From NCBI GenBank assembly GCA_023853785.1, contig JAJIRX010000941.1:1-64000 (forward strand): DNA of 64,000 nt, given 5' to 3'. This document shows positions 1 through 12,119 of the stretch, in pieces. The position numbers and the translations under genes were made by a program. Each line of letters opens with the position of its first letter. Positions within the stretch are counted from its first letter, which is position 1. The stretch is from Psilocybe azurescens. Its lineage: Eukaryota > Basidiomycota > Agaricomycetes > Agaricales > Agrocybaceae. Under the pieces are notes generated by a model, which saw only the letters and a program-made list of their open reading frames with translations, was not told where the DNA came from and did not search any database.

Positions 1-105
1 AACAACAATGATGATGTTGTTTCTTAGAGTGCCTAAAGTCTCTTCCACAGTTGCTGTTGTTTGCTGCTTTCTGTACTGAGACAGAACAAGAGTTCTACAC
101 CACAA

Positions 106-210
106 AGACTGGTCCCCAAGACCAGTCTTTTCATCTCAAAAACAAAAGACCAGACTGCTGGTCTGGTCTTTTCTGGTCTTGGTCTGGTCTTAAGACTGGT
201 CTTCCAAGAC
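106..210. repeat. Array of GGTCTGGTCTT / AAGACCAGAC words
   Basis: About ten copies of the word GGTCT, most inside GGTCTGGTCTT, occur here, with the inverse AAGACCAG near the left edge, so parts can pair with each other. The style (one short word in both orientations over about 100 bp) is like the subterminal arrays of the elements at 20-58 kb, with a different word. No matching partner end was found nearby, so this may be an orphan transposon end. Confidence 0.5.
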
Positions 211-2376
211 TAACTTCCAAAACTACAAAATCTTCAAACAGGAGGTGAATACAAGGGTTAGCTCACAAGGATTTCAGAGTATATATGTTTTTGTGATTTC
301 TTGGTGGGTGCTGAGACTTTTACAAATCTCTACTCTAACACAATACTGTTTCCAGACCTTTTTAGTGTCACTATCAGCAGATACACATTGAGCTGATGTG
401 GGGTTCAAAATTCAGCAGAATCTCTTCTCTAACACAGTACCATTTCCAGACCTTCTTGGGGTCACTATCAGCAGGTACATGCTTTGAGCTAAATAATTTG
501 GTGGTCTTCTTGACTAATAAAACACACTTCAGCCCTCTTGTTCTACCAGCTAAAGACCCTCTTGGCCTTGGGAATACAAAAAGAGAGAGCTAGTTATGAA
601 TCTAGCTTGCATGCCCTATATCTCAGTTGCACTCTTGCTGGGTAAAGTCAATATTTAGACTTGAGTTGTGTGAGATGAACTCTTCAAGTATTTCTAGCTT
701 TCAAATGTGCAAAGCACTACTTTTAAATTCAAAGGTGAACAATAGATTGCTATTGCTTGACAAGCAATTAATGTTCTTGAAGTTCTTAATACTTTCAGAA
801 AATGCAGTTGCAGAATAAATCTGAACTGTATGTTCTTGGGGTAAAAATTACTTGTTTGATATCTACATAGATATGTTTAATTTATAGCTACAGGTACATA
901 CAATTTTGGAGAATAATTTAGTAAATCAAATCACTATTACAAACCCCAAACTACATGTTTCTCAAACCATAAGCCTTTCTACAACCAATTGGATCACTAA
1001 TAAATAATCTATGTGGTTATCACATGCCCAGCTAGTAATTGGCACTCTTCAGCTGTTATTTTTTAGGCATACAGATCACAAATTTTGACAGTAAAATGTC
1101 TTCAGCATTTGCCTAGGAACCCAGCTGATGATGGGTTTGTCCAGTTAAACTGTGTTATTCAATTTGTTCATCAGCTCAGCACCTGTTGAACTCTTATTAT
1201 GAGTCAACTGCACATTGGAGGGCTGTGCACTATTCCATTTCTCCTATTGGTTGAGAATACTCTTCATATTCATATACTCTGATCCGCTCAGCTAGATGCA
1301 CATCCATTGTTTGTTATTGCTTCCAGAATATGAAGCTTGCTTGGCAGTCCTCATTTTTCTTTATGTTTCAGACAGCTAAAGCTACTCTTGGCCCCCCATA
1401 CTGTGATCAGACTCATTTAATGAGGGTCAAGCTGGTTTGTTCTGACTGTCTGTGATGCATGAGGACCTGTATCGCACTCCACAACCTCTCAGAATACTTT
1501 GGTGCTAAGTCTAAATTGTATCACATGTAGTTTAGCTGTGAGCCAATATTGCTTATTTCATAGTATCCCTCATCCTTCATGAATGTATTACAGCTCAATT
1601 ATATACATATTATCAAAACCCCTGATCTAACAACTCATATTCACCCCCTTTTGAGGAATTTATGTAGTACAATTATTAAAAAGCACAAGTTTTGCTTCCC
1701 AATGACAAACTATTCATTTTAACATTAGTTGAAGTGTTGCTGCAACACTCTGCAGCAAGCATCTCAATGCCTTGTATCTTCCTCCACTGTTCTCTAGTCA
1801 GCACGTAGTTACATCTTTACAGATTGTATTTTGTTATAACAATAGCTCAACTGCCTAGTACTTTGACATAAATATGCTGTTCATCCTGCTAACTGTGAGG
1901 CAATCATTGCATATTTTTATAGTTTACCCATCCTTTGTAAATGTATTACTGCACACTTGTATACAACTAAATGCTAAAAATTTCAGCTAATTGTTGGAAT
2001 ATGGGAATCAAACAGCACAATTCCGTGATCCCGTGCACTGAATACGCAGCCAAAAGTATGTAGATTTTATATATAAACTGAATTCTCTGTTATAGAGTAA
2101 ATTTAGTTAGTATAAATGTATTTACAGTATATAAGTACAGTATTTACATTATTGTACACTACACGTTTACCTCCCAATCACACGTTTTATCTGATTGATT
2201 GGTCTTTTCAACACTAATCTCTGTTATTTGTCTTTTTATACAGCTAGCCATGCAATGGTCTCTTCAGCAGGTGCCATGTCAGACTTGAAAAGAAATTTAA
2301 TGATGAGACATTTCATAAACCTTCACAAAAGTTGAAAATCCTTGCATTTTGTGTCTTCATCTCACTGTACAAAAGC

Positions 2377-2467
2377 CAGGGCCCAGGCCTGGTGCTTAGG
2401 CTTTGAGAATTTCAAGCTGGGCCAAAGCCCCCTCAGGCCAAGCCTAGGGCCTGGCTTGGCCTGGCTC
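2377..2467. repeat. Array of GGCCTGGC / GCCAGGCC words
   Basis: A G+C-rich island in AT-rich sequence, made of words such as GGCCTGG, GGCCAAGCC and GGGCC in both orientations. It begins just after TGTACAAAAG. It resembles the subterminal word arrays found elsewhere in the window but uses its own word. No second end was found. Confidence 0.45.
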
Positions 2468-2902
2468 TTTGGTGTCTGAAAGTGCATTGTCAATATATGC
2501 CGTACAATATTAATTAGATAAACTTACTATAGAACAACTATAAGTAATACAAATGAAGGACAAATAAACTAATGAATAGAAACAAAGAACAAAGTAGTGA
2601 GATATAAGGGAGAATTTTTCAATGGCAGTGTGGTGCACAATTAGCAGCCTTCTTTGAATGTGATCAGAATCTGTGATGGATCTTAGCTTAGCGGTCAGGA
2701 CCATGTCACATCACCTGACATAAGATGGCTATGAATTGCCCGTATCTTACTTAATTTGCATTGTCTTTTCATGCTTCCAACTCTGATCTTTTCAACTGAA
2801 CAAACACCTGGTTCTGCTCTGTCCATTGCTCAATGGCAAACTTTAACTTTGAGTATGGTAAGACATCTTGTTCAATGTGGCACTTTCTTTTGTTCTCAGG
2901 CA

Positions 2903-3220
2903 GGCAATAGCACGGGTAAAACCCGGGTATCGCGCCAGAAAACCGCACCCTACTCACAGTCATAACCCTACCCGCAACCGGACTGGTTTATCCGTCAAAA
3001 CGAGCCCAAAAACATCCAAATCGGCCCAGAAATGAAGGAGATACAGCCAATTTCGAAGAATTTTGCGAAATTGGCTGTATCTCCTCAGTTATGGTCCAAA
3101 AATATGTTTTTAGGCTTGTTTGAAAGCTCACTGGTAGGGCTATTGTAATCCGTGCCAGAACCGTGAGATACCCCGACCTGTCACCCGTGGGGTTTACCCA
3201 AACCCTGCCATTCCCTATTC
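2903..3220. mobile_element. Foldback MITE, copy 1
   Basis: A short non-coding element whose ends carry inverted GGGTAA/TTACCC motifs. Its centre holds an inverted repeat of about 21 bp arms (GAAGGAGATACAGCC... at about 3035 and its complement at about 3068) separated by about 12 bp. Outside the hairpin are CGAGCCCAAAAACAT and its inverse, also seen in copies 2 and 3. It abuts copy 2 head to tail. No protein is encoded. Confidence 0.65.
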
Positions 3221-3228
3221 TCAGGTAG

Positions 3229-3550
3229 GCTATTGCAGGAGTGTGGCCTATCTGTACGGGTCATGGGTAAGGGTATTTGCAGGCACAAGTACAGGTAAGC
3301 ATTTGCATATGCGTATACCTTCAAAACAAGCCCAAGAACATAATTTTTGGTACAGAAATGAATGAGATACAGCCAAATTTGTCAAAAAAGCGAATTTGGC
3401 CATATCTTATTCATTTCTGAGCCGATTCGGCTGTTCTTGAGCTTGTTTTGACAGGTAAACCCGTGCGAGTCATGGGTATAGGTACACATGGGTATGGGTA
3501 CAGGTAGGCGGCCAGATACCCGAGGGTTATCTGTGCAATTGCCTATTCTC
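3229..3550. mobile_element. Foldback MITE, copy 2
   Basis: Same plan as the neighbour at 2903: outer GGGTA-rich inverted ends and inner AAACAAGCCCAAGAACA with its inverse. The central hairpin has arms GAATGAGATACAGCCAAA and TTTGGCCATATCTTATTC. It has diverged enough from copy 1 that the hairpin has mismatches. Confidence 0.6.
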
Positions 3551-5333
3551 AGGCAATCTCATTATTAAAAAGAATTTAAGTTTTTTGTGCTGTGAAGGCT
3601 TTGGGTAAATTATGACGCAATCAGTCAGCCAGAGTCCCGGCTTGACGTCATTTTGCTTCAGCTAAAATTAGAAACATACCCGGATTCCGGGACAAAATCA
3701 TTAACTGTGATGCCCGGTGACATGGGCTGTCACAAAGCCCTAAAGGCCTTTTTTTTCTTTGAGACAATACATTTGTGCTTTCAACACTGCCAATATTACA
3801 CATTTTTTGTTCTGGAACACATAATAGTCAATGCTTTAACTTACCCTGACAGTTAACTGTGCAATAATCATATTTTATCTCTTAAAAATGCGAAATCATG
3901 CTAATCTGCCTGCCAAATATGGCCTTCCAAGGTATTTGAAAGATATCTTCTTAGCAACAATGTCTATTGACACAATTTGTAGATGTATTTCACTTGAAGT
4001 CTAATTTATAATTAATTGATCTGACCACAATTTTAATTTTGGTTCATATTGATGAGATAGACCTGCAAAATGAGCAGTTTAACATATTTGGGGAATATAA
4101 ATAAAAATTCTGTTCTGATAAAGTTAAAGTTAATGGATCACAGACCCTAAGCTGGCATGGACTGAGCCACAGCTTTTAACTTTCTGAACTGCCCTAATAT
4201 ATTTTCTAATAAGAGCTTCAAAAATCCACTCAACATGCTTGCAACATCCTATAAAAACACAGCTTTGTGAGCATGCTGCGTGAGTAGTCACATGATATCT
4301 AAGTTGAGCTGAATGTTGCACGTGCCAAGCATTTGGTTGAACACTCTACCATGACAACCACCACCTAAACATCGTTGATGAGGTGCATTGGGAATTCTGG
4401 TTCTTTGGAGGGGAGATGGAGAAGGAGACCCAAAAGGTGAGTGAGATTAAAAGATCTCTCAAAGTTGCACTTCACTTACTGGTTTTTGATGTTCAATAGC
4501 TAGAAAACCTCACTTCTAATGGGCCCTCTGCATCGTGACTCACCTTCATTCACCATGCATTTTGATCTTCAACCCCCAACAACATCCCCTCCTGCACATG
4601 CTTGAATAGACTTGTGCAAATATAAGTTAATTCTCAATTCACTCATGTATTTTTTTGTTTATGTTATTTTATAGTGTCTGAGGGGTGGGCCCCTTCCTCG
4701 GCTTTGTAATTACTCATATATGTGTTTTGGCCCAGGCTTCCTGGGCTGCTTGCCACTTAGTCTTTAACTATCCTCTGCACCCCAGAGGGCCCTCAGGTTC
4801 CCCTGCTAGGCCTGACTGTTCCTCAGCTGTTTGGGACACATCTCTTAAGTCGATGAGTGTTGTATCGTCTATTTTAATTTCCTCTTGTCTCATCTTTTCT
4901 CTAGCACTCCCATCCAATTTCTTGGAAGGCACGTTTGACCGAGTCGGATCTTGGTTCTCATGGGCATTCATTGTACTTCTTTGGGTGTGTCCTTTTGGGT
5001 CGAATGTTGGCTGTGTCGGTGTGATTGGGCAATGGTTGGTGTGGTTGGCAATCTAGGGGGGGGGGTCTTGGGTGGGCGGGCATATAGGTAAGTGGTCACT
5101 CATGTATTTACTTTACTGATAATTTCTATTCTTTTGTAGGTACTGTACGATATGAACGAAACTCACCACAATGTTGCTTGCCCCTGACACATTTGTTGTG
5201 GGGTGCACGTCTTCTTGTAGTATGTCATCTTTTATTCATTTTATTCTTCCTCCCACTCATATATAGGTGATTGGCACCATCATTGCTGCTACTGGTCATC
5301 TGGTCATATGTCAACTTCAGCAATGTCAACTAC
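3551..5333. other. No confident gene; one charged ORF on the minus strand
   Basis: Mostly AT-rich. A 67-codon minus-strand ORF at 4768-4971 is charged and looks more protein-like than its surroundings. The opposite strand is open for 123 codons (4685-5056) but reads as a hydrophobic shadow. I do not recognise either. A run of 11 G lies at about 5055. Confidence 0.25.
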
Positions 5334-5609
5334 GCATAGGGAATGGCATGGGTTTTTGAACCTGTGCGGGTTACAGGTATAAGTACGCACAGGTATGGGT
5401 ATAGGTAACAATTTTTGTATCCGTGAGCTTTTAAATGAGCTCTAGAATGTCCCAAATGGTTGAGAATTGAGTCTCATTTCTCAACTGTTCAAGTTGTTTT
5501 TGGGCTCGTTTTGATGGGTAAACCCGCTGGGTTGCGGGTAGGGCTCACCACGGGTATGGGTACCAGTATAGCACGAGATACCCAGGGTTACCTGTGCCAT
5601 TCCCTATGC
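5334..5609. mobile_element. Foldback MITE, copy 3, with perfect 15-bp ends
   Basis: The element starts GCATAGGGAATGGCA (5334-5348) and ends with the exact reverse complement TGCCATTCCCTATGC (5595-5609). Inside are the same GGGTTTACCC-like and GGGCTCGTTTTGA motifs as the pair at 2.9-3.55 kb. The centre holds a TTGAGAAATGAGACTCAA-type palindrome. It is non-coding. Confidence 0.7.
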
Positions 5610-5869
5610 ACCAAAAGTATGTGAATTAATTGTGTAAGCTGTTTCTACTGAACTGATCATCATTTTAAGTGAAGGCTGGGCCTGGGCTGCATTGATCATC
5701 ACGCTGTGCTGTTCCTAAACCCACCCCTAATAATGTCTCTAATAAAGTGCTTAAATAGTCTTTTTATTTATTTTCTGGACGCTTGAGCATCTCACTAGGC
5801 TCTACACAGTTTTATTATTACATTACAGTGTATTTTTTTACTCATATTAGTCTGTTTAATTGAATCATA

Positions 5870-6205
5870 TTAGTCTGAAAATGTAACACTTATTAGTGGC
5901 ATATCCAAGACATTGCTTAATAGTGTAGCAGGAGCACCTTTTGGCAGTGTTATCTGAGACACCACTAAATAAGGGGCTGAAGCACCTTTAAATAGTGCAT
6001 CTGGGACATTGCTAAATGCTAAGCAGGAGCACCTCTGCATAGCGTGTTTGCAGACATTATTAAATGCTATTTTATGAACATGGCTTAATGGTAATTTATC
6101 CTGTGCCAAAGACACCATTTGATAGTGATTCGGCAACCCAGCTAACAGTGTTCTCTGAGCACCATTTGCTGCTGCTGATAAAACACTATTTAATGACGCC
6201 ATTTT
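5870..6205. repeat. Degenerate tandem repeat of about 45-50 bp
   Basis: Motifs such as AGGAGCACCTT, ATAGTGT and GGGACATTGCTAAATGCT recur several times with divergence. The minus strand happens to be open for 110 codons across it. I read that ORF as a by-product of the repeat, not a gene. Confidence 0.4.
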
Positions 6206-6298
6206 GATAAATAACTACCGTCATTAAATGGTGTCAGAACATAATGATCTGATGGCGGCTGGGCACACTATTTATTGGCAAACTAGGCACATGAACAA

Positions 6299-7002
6299 AT
6301 GCCGAGCTGGCTTCCCACAGTGTATGGCGATATACCCGCCGATTACTGTGTTTGGCTGGATGAATCTAGTATCGACAATCGAACAAACCAGAGGGACACT
6401 GGATGGGCAGAAGTTGGACGTGCTCCTGTTCATCGTACTCTCTTTCTTCGTGGGACAAGGTTCTCTATCTTGCCAGCCTTTACATCTCGCGGATACATTG
6501 CACTGGATATCTTTGAGGGCTCTGTGAACAAGGAGAAGTTCATCAACTTTCTCAAAGAACAAGTGGTATTCTCGTTTACTTCATTTATTAGACTCGATAA
6601 GGTGATCTTGAATTTGAATTAGGCTCCCAAGCTAAACCCATATCCTGGACCAAATAGCGTTGTTATTCTCGACAATTGTGCAATCCATCATGATGATGAT
6701 GTTCGACGGCTCATTGTGGATGAATGTGGTGAGTAATTTACTTTTATCATGTACCTTTACAACTACTAACACATTTCAATTTACAGGAGAAAAGCTCATT
6801 TACCTTCCACCTTATTCCCCCTGACTTCAACCCTATCGAGCAGTCCTTTCATTCTTTGAAAGCGTGGCTGCGGCGTCATGAAGCTGATGCTATTAATCCT
6901 GAATGCCGTCCATGGTTGATTTTTCAAGCTGTGGAGTCATTGACCTCAGATATGGCAGTAGGATGGATTGAGAATTCTGGTTACTTCTTTCTTGAGCAAT
7001 GA
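6299..7002 (+). pseudogene. Tc1/mariner-type DDE transposase, N-truncated and frameshifted
   Basis: A transposase catalytic domain of the IS630/Tc1/mariner superfamily (DDE_3 type). The first acidic residue is in WLDESS (near 6355), the second in VVILDNCAIHH (near 6665), and the glutamate in FNPIEQ (near 6835). Two short introns are visible: 6566-6622 and 6729-6786. In the third exon the hallmark PPYSP is followed by a stop at 6822, because a run of five C (6817-6821) has one C too many. The remaining frame reads on through DFNPIEQ to a stop at 7000. The N-terminal DNA-binding domain is absent and no terminal repeats were found. It is therefore a relic, though a fairly young one since all three acidic residues survive. 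Confidence 0.85.
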
Positions 7003-9700
7003 TTAATGTTTATTTCAAGTAGTAATTATTAAAATGTCTACGGTTCAAATCTCGCGCGTCCGCTGTACAGTAGTTGTCATTCAATCGTAGATTTTCTCCT
7101 TTTGTAGTTGTTCCTAGCACCTGACTGTCACATCACGGATTGCCCAAAAAGTAGGGCGGCAATTTCTCATGCAAACGACTGTAAGACGCGTCACGTTGCG
7201 ACCGATCGACGTTGCTTTCCCACGTCATTTTCTCACGGATGGAATTCCCTACTAAGATTCCTGGCTAGAGAACGAGTCCTTAGGGGACTCGTAAGCAGCG
7301 AGGATGGGAAAATCGCAAACTCATATGCTGTTCGTGCTAATGCTGACGGAGGTATTTGGTTAAAATCCTTTTCGAACCAAAATATATGTTTGCAGTAGGG
7401 AGTGGAGAGTGGGCGAAAGAAAGCGAGGGAATAGCGAGTTAGCAGAGCTCGGATTAAGAAAGGAGTGAACGTTGTACATGGTGGAAGAAGAAACCTCAAC
7501 AAGAACTTTTCTAACCTTCTTCTTCAAGCACATGAGTCGACGCAAAACATTATAACAACCGCCGTATGCATCTCCGGTCGTTCCTGGATGAGACCTCGCC
7601 GGTTAACATACCTACCTACCTACCCACCCCTTGTCTGTAGTATGTGGGTCGGTTTTCCTTATCAATAACATGTGTTATGGGGAGTTACGAGGGAGGGACT
7701 CATGTAATAAGATGCCAATATAGTGCATCCCACATTGTGATTGTGATATCTATATAATATATTATCGCACACGTTCATCATTCTAGGATAATCTAATTAT
7801 CAGGCTTCAAGGATACCCCGCTCTTACAGTTCCATTCACCCGTCACTGAACCACCCTATCCATTTAAGGAATTTAATTCCCATAAGAAGCCGGACTGTCA
7901 AGCTTTGGAAACCCTGGACAAACTCACCCCGGGTGTCAATGCCACTGACTGGTAGCATCAAAGAGTCTAGATTCTTGTCAGCCAGGACCTCGGACTTAAT
8001 AATTTGAACGGGCGTTGTGCTTTTGACCTGGTACCTTTTCTGATGTGCTCCAATTGTTGGGATGAACGAGCTGGCATGCGAAGCCGGACATAGCAGCATA
8101 GGGTACATATTTATATATTGCCAATATTTACTGTGTTTGTGTATAAGCAAGCTAATTACTGAAGGTTATCCATCTGGCAAGGCAATAAGAGCAGTTCAGG
8201 TTTCGTCAGAAATGTCCTGGGTGATGTTCGAGTGGGAGGTAGCTGGTAACATAGTCGATTACTCAGGTAATCGAAGTCTTCATGATGCCGCAGCGCGAAT
8301 CAAGAACTACATGGAACAAGGCATACAGAGGATTTTTGAGCTTCTATTGTCGGTAAACGGATGCAAAATTCAAAATGAGCTTAGTCCATAGCGTTCATCT
8401 TCTCGACAGACTGATCTATTAGGCTGTCTTCTTGGATAGCGCCGGTCGTATGTACCTTGCCGAAGCTTTCCGGCTAGTCAGAGTGCTAGTTCCACATAAG
8501 TGATAATAAGTGACAATGAAGTAACTAAATAATGGAGCGAGGTATCGAGATGAATAAGCGCCATTTTTAATTAGCACTGAGATATTGGTGAACCACTAAA
8601 TGATTACAACACTTATAAATACGAAGCAAAATAAAGGGAGAATAAATGTCGGGTTAACTAACGTTCGTATATCGACTAACCAATATACTACTCCAACACT
8701 GCCTTCTGTGTGGTTGAATTCCTCATCCGTAGTTGATATAGAAATAACGTTGGTGCGCCTTAGACCGGTGACTTGGTCTGTCTAAGCCTGTCTATCGTCG
8801 ATAGACACACATTGCTCCTACGTAGCGGTTGCATTAGTGTGTCTATACCGCGTACAGAGCCTTATAAATTACTAAAGTCTATCAAGAGATTACGCACAGT
8901 AAGAGCCAGCTATCTATGTAAGTAAACCAATAATATGGTCAGTCACCTATGCTTCTGCTGTGCAAATCCTACGTTTTTCGAAGATGAATTTAATTCACTG
9001 TTTGCAATATTAGTGCACATTCGTTTAATCATCCTTCAGTCAGGTACCCCAAGGAAGGCGGAGACATTCTTTCAATTATTTCTGAAGGAAGAGCTCTACA
9101 ATTGAGCATTGGTGGGACTTCGTTGCTATTATGTCGCTACCCAAGTGTCTGTCTCAGTTACAGAAGTAAATATCGGTATAGCGGCAGTAAGGGAAAAGCC
9201 GCCGTCGGCGGGGCGGCATGCAAAGGGTACAAAAGTGCAGCAGTGGGTAGAGTTGAAACTTGAGGGAGCGTCGGGGATGACTCGGAGGTGGTTGCGGCAG
9301 AGAGAGGCGTCAGGTAGTGGTCATAGACAGTCACAAGGGGTGAAAAAACTCAGATAGGTATGAGTCCCCGTATTGTCAGCCAAGCTGTCCGTCACATATG
9401 ATTCTCAGTAATGTGAATTTTTGAAGAGCTCCGAGTAAATTTTCGAATTGAGAAAGCAAAAATTGTTTCCTCGTGGAATACAATACATATGATGTTGGCT
9501 TCTCCCGTTATCTGATTAGTCGAGCACCTGTCATGACAAGAAAGCACTCGGGTCCCATAATCACAGCTACCGTAATTTGTCCCGTGTGAAATAATAAAGG
9601 CTTTGAACTCGGGATTTTCCAGTTATTTGTGTTTGCAGCGGCCAGGAATACTCTTTAATGTCTAGAATGTAATGTTTTTTCAGCCCAGCACACGAATTCT
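7003..9700. other. Unresolved sequence, possible decayed exons
   Basis: Base composition is more balanced than on the left and CpG is common, so this may be old unique sequence. A plus-strand ORF at 8062-8391 (109 codons) has a plausible amphipathic C-terminal half containing RIKNYMEQGIQRIFELLLS. I do not recognise it and cannot fix its exon structure. No RNA gene was found. Confidence 0.25.
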
Positions 9701-9710
9701 TTTCCCATTT

Positions 9711-9978
9711 TCATGCTTTCAAGTGCGTACTGGGTTCCTGTGAATAATCGTGGAAAGGTGGAAAGGTTAATGACTCGCCAACTCGCAGGAAATTTGCGGA
9801 CAGTGCATAGCCTTCGCCTTGCTCAGAACTGAACACTTGGAAGTTGGATCTTGAAATGGGTACAACGAAGAGCAAAAGAATAAATATCAACTAACTAGCA
9901 AGGTTACTTGCATGATCTCGATGTTGACATTTGAAGACGCCAGACCAGTCTTGGGATCGGTAATTCCACCATATTTTT
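9711..9978 (-). CDS. Unknown small protein, last two exons
   Basis: Two minus-strand exons join in frame. Exon 9908-9978 reads KYGGITDPKTGLASSNVNIE and ends at a GT donor. Exon 9711-9821 reads QGEGYALSANFLRVGESLTF to a TGA at 9713-9711. The intron of about 86 nt has a CTAGTTAG/CTAAC-like branch region. Earlier exons were not found with confidence. I do not know the family. The evidence is only the protein-like texture and matching splice phases. Confidence 0.3.
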
Positions 9979-10394
9979 CTGAAATAGAAACGGAAGGAGG
10001 AATCTTAGACAAATATAAGTAGCGAGGATTAAAGCACCCACGAAAGTCATTAAAAACTCATCCGGATCTTTACGCTGTCGAGAACGTCACACACCTGCAA
10101 TTCAAACAAGGCTATATTAAGACAGTGGGATGGGATTGTGGGATCTTTCGATGGGATTGACGACCTCGAGTTAGGACGGAGTTTCGGAGGTTGGCGTGCA
10201 CTGCACGCTCTCACTGATGTTGCCCGCCACCCGCCTTGCTTTTTACGTCTATAGGGCTCATCTAGTCATAGTGTAACTAGGTAAATAGCTTTTTTAATAC
10301 AATATCGAGTCATCGATTAGGTAAAGATTAGGTCGTTGAAATGCACATACTTCTACCTTCATTATAAGTGCCCCACGAAGTCTGACTGATATTG

Positions 10395-10980
10395 TATCAA
10401 GGGCACGTTGCGCACTGCAATTAAGATTTGTTTGGCAAATTAAATTCGAAATCAGCAAAACATACACCTCATGTTTCTCATTAAAAATGACATTATAAAT
10501 TTGAAGTTTTTGGAAATTCGGGATATTGTACTAATGACACAAATGTTGCAGACTGAGCTTGCTGCTCGGAATGCTAAAACTCTCCAGAAACGAAGCCCTA
10601 TCCGACGCAATTTCGCAGTACAGAAAATGAAAGCTGTAGGCAACGTTCGTACTCAGTATGAATCCTTAGAGATTTAGGTTGAAGAATTGGCTCAGAAGTG
10701 TCATAAATCGTTTGAAATAACAGCTGAGCCAACAAGAAATTTGAAGCAACCTAACTATATGTCTATGTTATCAATGCAAGTACAAGACTTGTGAGAGGAG
10801 AAGGAATAACTCGAAAAGAAAGCTTGCAGTAAATTTAACTATGGAAACGCCTGGCAGTTGGAGGCGTCTAAGTTAAAGGATGAAATGAAGAATCTGAAGA
10901 ACAGCGAGCTTGAGAATGCCCAAGGACATCATACCCGTCGAGCACTGACTCCTTTCAGCCGCTTTTTTTGTACTTTTCCT
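10395..10980 (+). pseudogene. Decayed coiled-coil ORF
   Basis: One plus-strand frame reads with few stops: 68 open codons (10471-10677), then about 100 more codons broken by a stop near 10677 and further stops near 10793 and 10809. The residues are rich in K, E, Q, L and N with stretches such as LQTELAARNAK and LEASKLKDEMKNLKNSE, typical of a coiled coil. No family can be named. It could be chance in an AT-rich region, but the continuity argues for a relic. Confidence 0.3.
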
Positions 10981-11402
10981 TCATGACCTTTAAGTTTAAA
11001 CTCACAATAGTATTGCATGTTATTGATATCATACCTCTCAAATAATACATATGTCTTATATTTTTATTTAGGGAGTGATCATCGTAAGATATCCCGACTT
11101 GACAGAATTGGGAAGGTGGCGGGATACCTGCCGCTCGTCTGGCCGCGAAATGTTATTGATGGCGCTGAGAGCTGCCGCAAAATGTTTGCGGTTTGACATG
11201 GACCAAAGCGGTGGGACTGCTTCCCATTCCCACCGGTCTGGCGAGTCTTTAATTGAAACTGTTAAAGTAAAGTAGACTTCTCACGAATTAATTGGACGAC
11301 TTGTGGCCACAGATGTCTATATAACCCTGTCGATTTCTTGCTTCCTGTCCCAGTCCGCATCAGGCAATTGCCCGCAGAAAAATTCTCCTCAATCGCCTCA
11401 AC

Positions 11403-11921
11403 ATGCAACTCAAGGCCTTGTTTCTTTCAACCCTTGTGGGTGCTGCCATTGCCGCCCCTGGGCTTCAAAGAAGGCAGTGTGACCCAGTAAGTATTTCTTT
11501 GCTCGACTTGTAACCGACCTAGCGTTAACGTTTGGTATCTCTACGTGAAGGACACGGCCTTCACTATCACCCTCTGCCCCAATCAAGGGGTACCCACGTG
11601 TTTTACTGGATCGGTTCAGTCTGGGACTTGCGTAAATCTGAACGCGGGCCTTAGTTTCCTCAATGACAAAGTCGGTTTAGTTACTGTCGAGGCTGGCTTC
11701 ATTTGCACCTTCTTTCTGTAAGGGAAATTTCTGCATCCGATGGAGTCCCCACTAATCATGTTTCCGCGCTAGTAATCCTAGTTGCACGGGCACTGGATTT
11801 GGGGTGGCAGGTTCTGAATTCCCACCCTCTGGCGAGATTGGTTCCTTTGAGTGTGGACCATTTTAGTTATATGGCAACCTCATACGACAATGTATACTGT
11901 AGTTCTACCTGCACCAACTAA
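11403..11921 (+). CDS. Small secreted cysteine-containing protein, probable 3' frameshift
   Basis: The ATG at 11403 opens a classic signal peptide (MQLKALFLSTLVGAAIAAP) followed by LQRRQC, where the two Arg could be a Kex2-type site. Exons are 11403-11486, 11551-11717 and 11773 onward, with GT-AG introns of 64 and 55 nt in matching phase. The mature part has spaced cysteines (CPN, TCF, TCVN, ICTF, SCTG, FECG), as in fungal small secreted proteins. The reading frame stops at 11864-11866 just after ECGPF. In the +1 frame the sequence continues SYMATSYDNVYCSSTCTN to a stop at 11919, with two more cysteines in a natural-looking end. A T-run (11861-11864) has probably gained one base. Function is unknown; it could be extracellular. 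Confidence 0.7.
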
Positions 11922-12119
11922 GTCTGCGGTCTAAGTTCTAAAGCTCCAACCATACTATATGTATATGGCCGAGGGCGTATATATATGGATACAATAGGCC
12001 AATAACCATAAATATGACAGACCTGAGGTTAAGCATTATTTTGTGATGGAATTCGTAGATGAAGAAAGTCTCAGTAATTCGGAATACCGCCGAGGTGCTC
12101 GTCTAAATTTCTATGGCTT

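Larger units (their letters stand above)
1..2902. other. AT-rich sequence without a recognisable gene
   Basis: I see no coding region in either strand: open frames are short (under 70 codons) and show no family signature. Apart from two short word arrays (106-210 and 2377-2467) the sequence is AT-rich and unstructured. It may be old, decayed transposon sequence, but nothing here proves that. Confidence 0.5.

Noticed and set aside
5870..6202. 110-codon minus ORF as a gene
   Set aside because: It runs through a degenerate tandem repeat and has no recognisable family.
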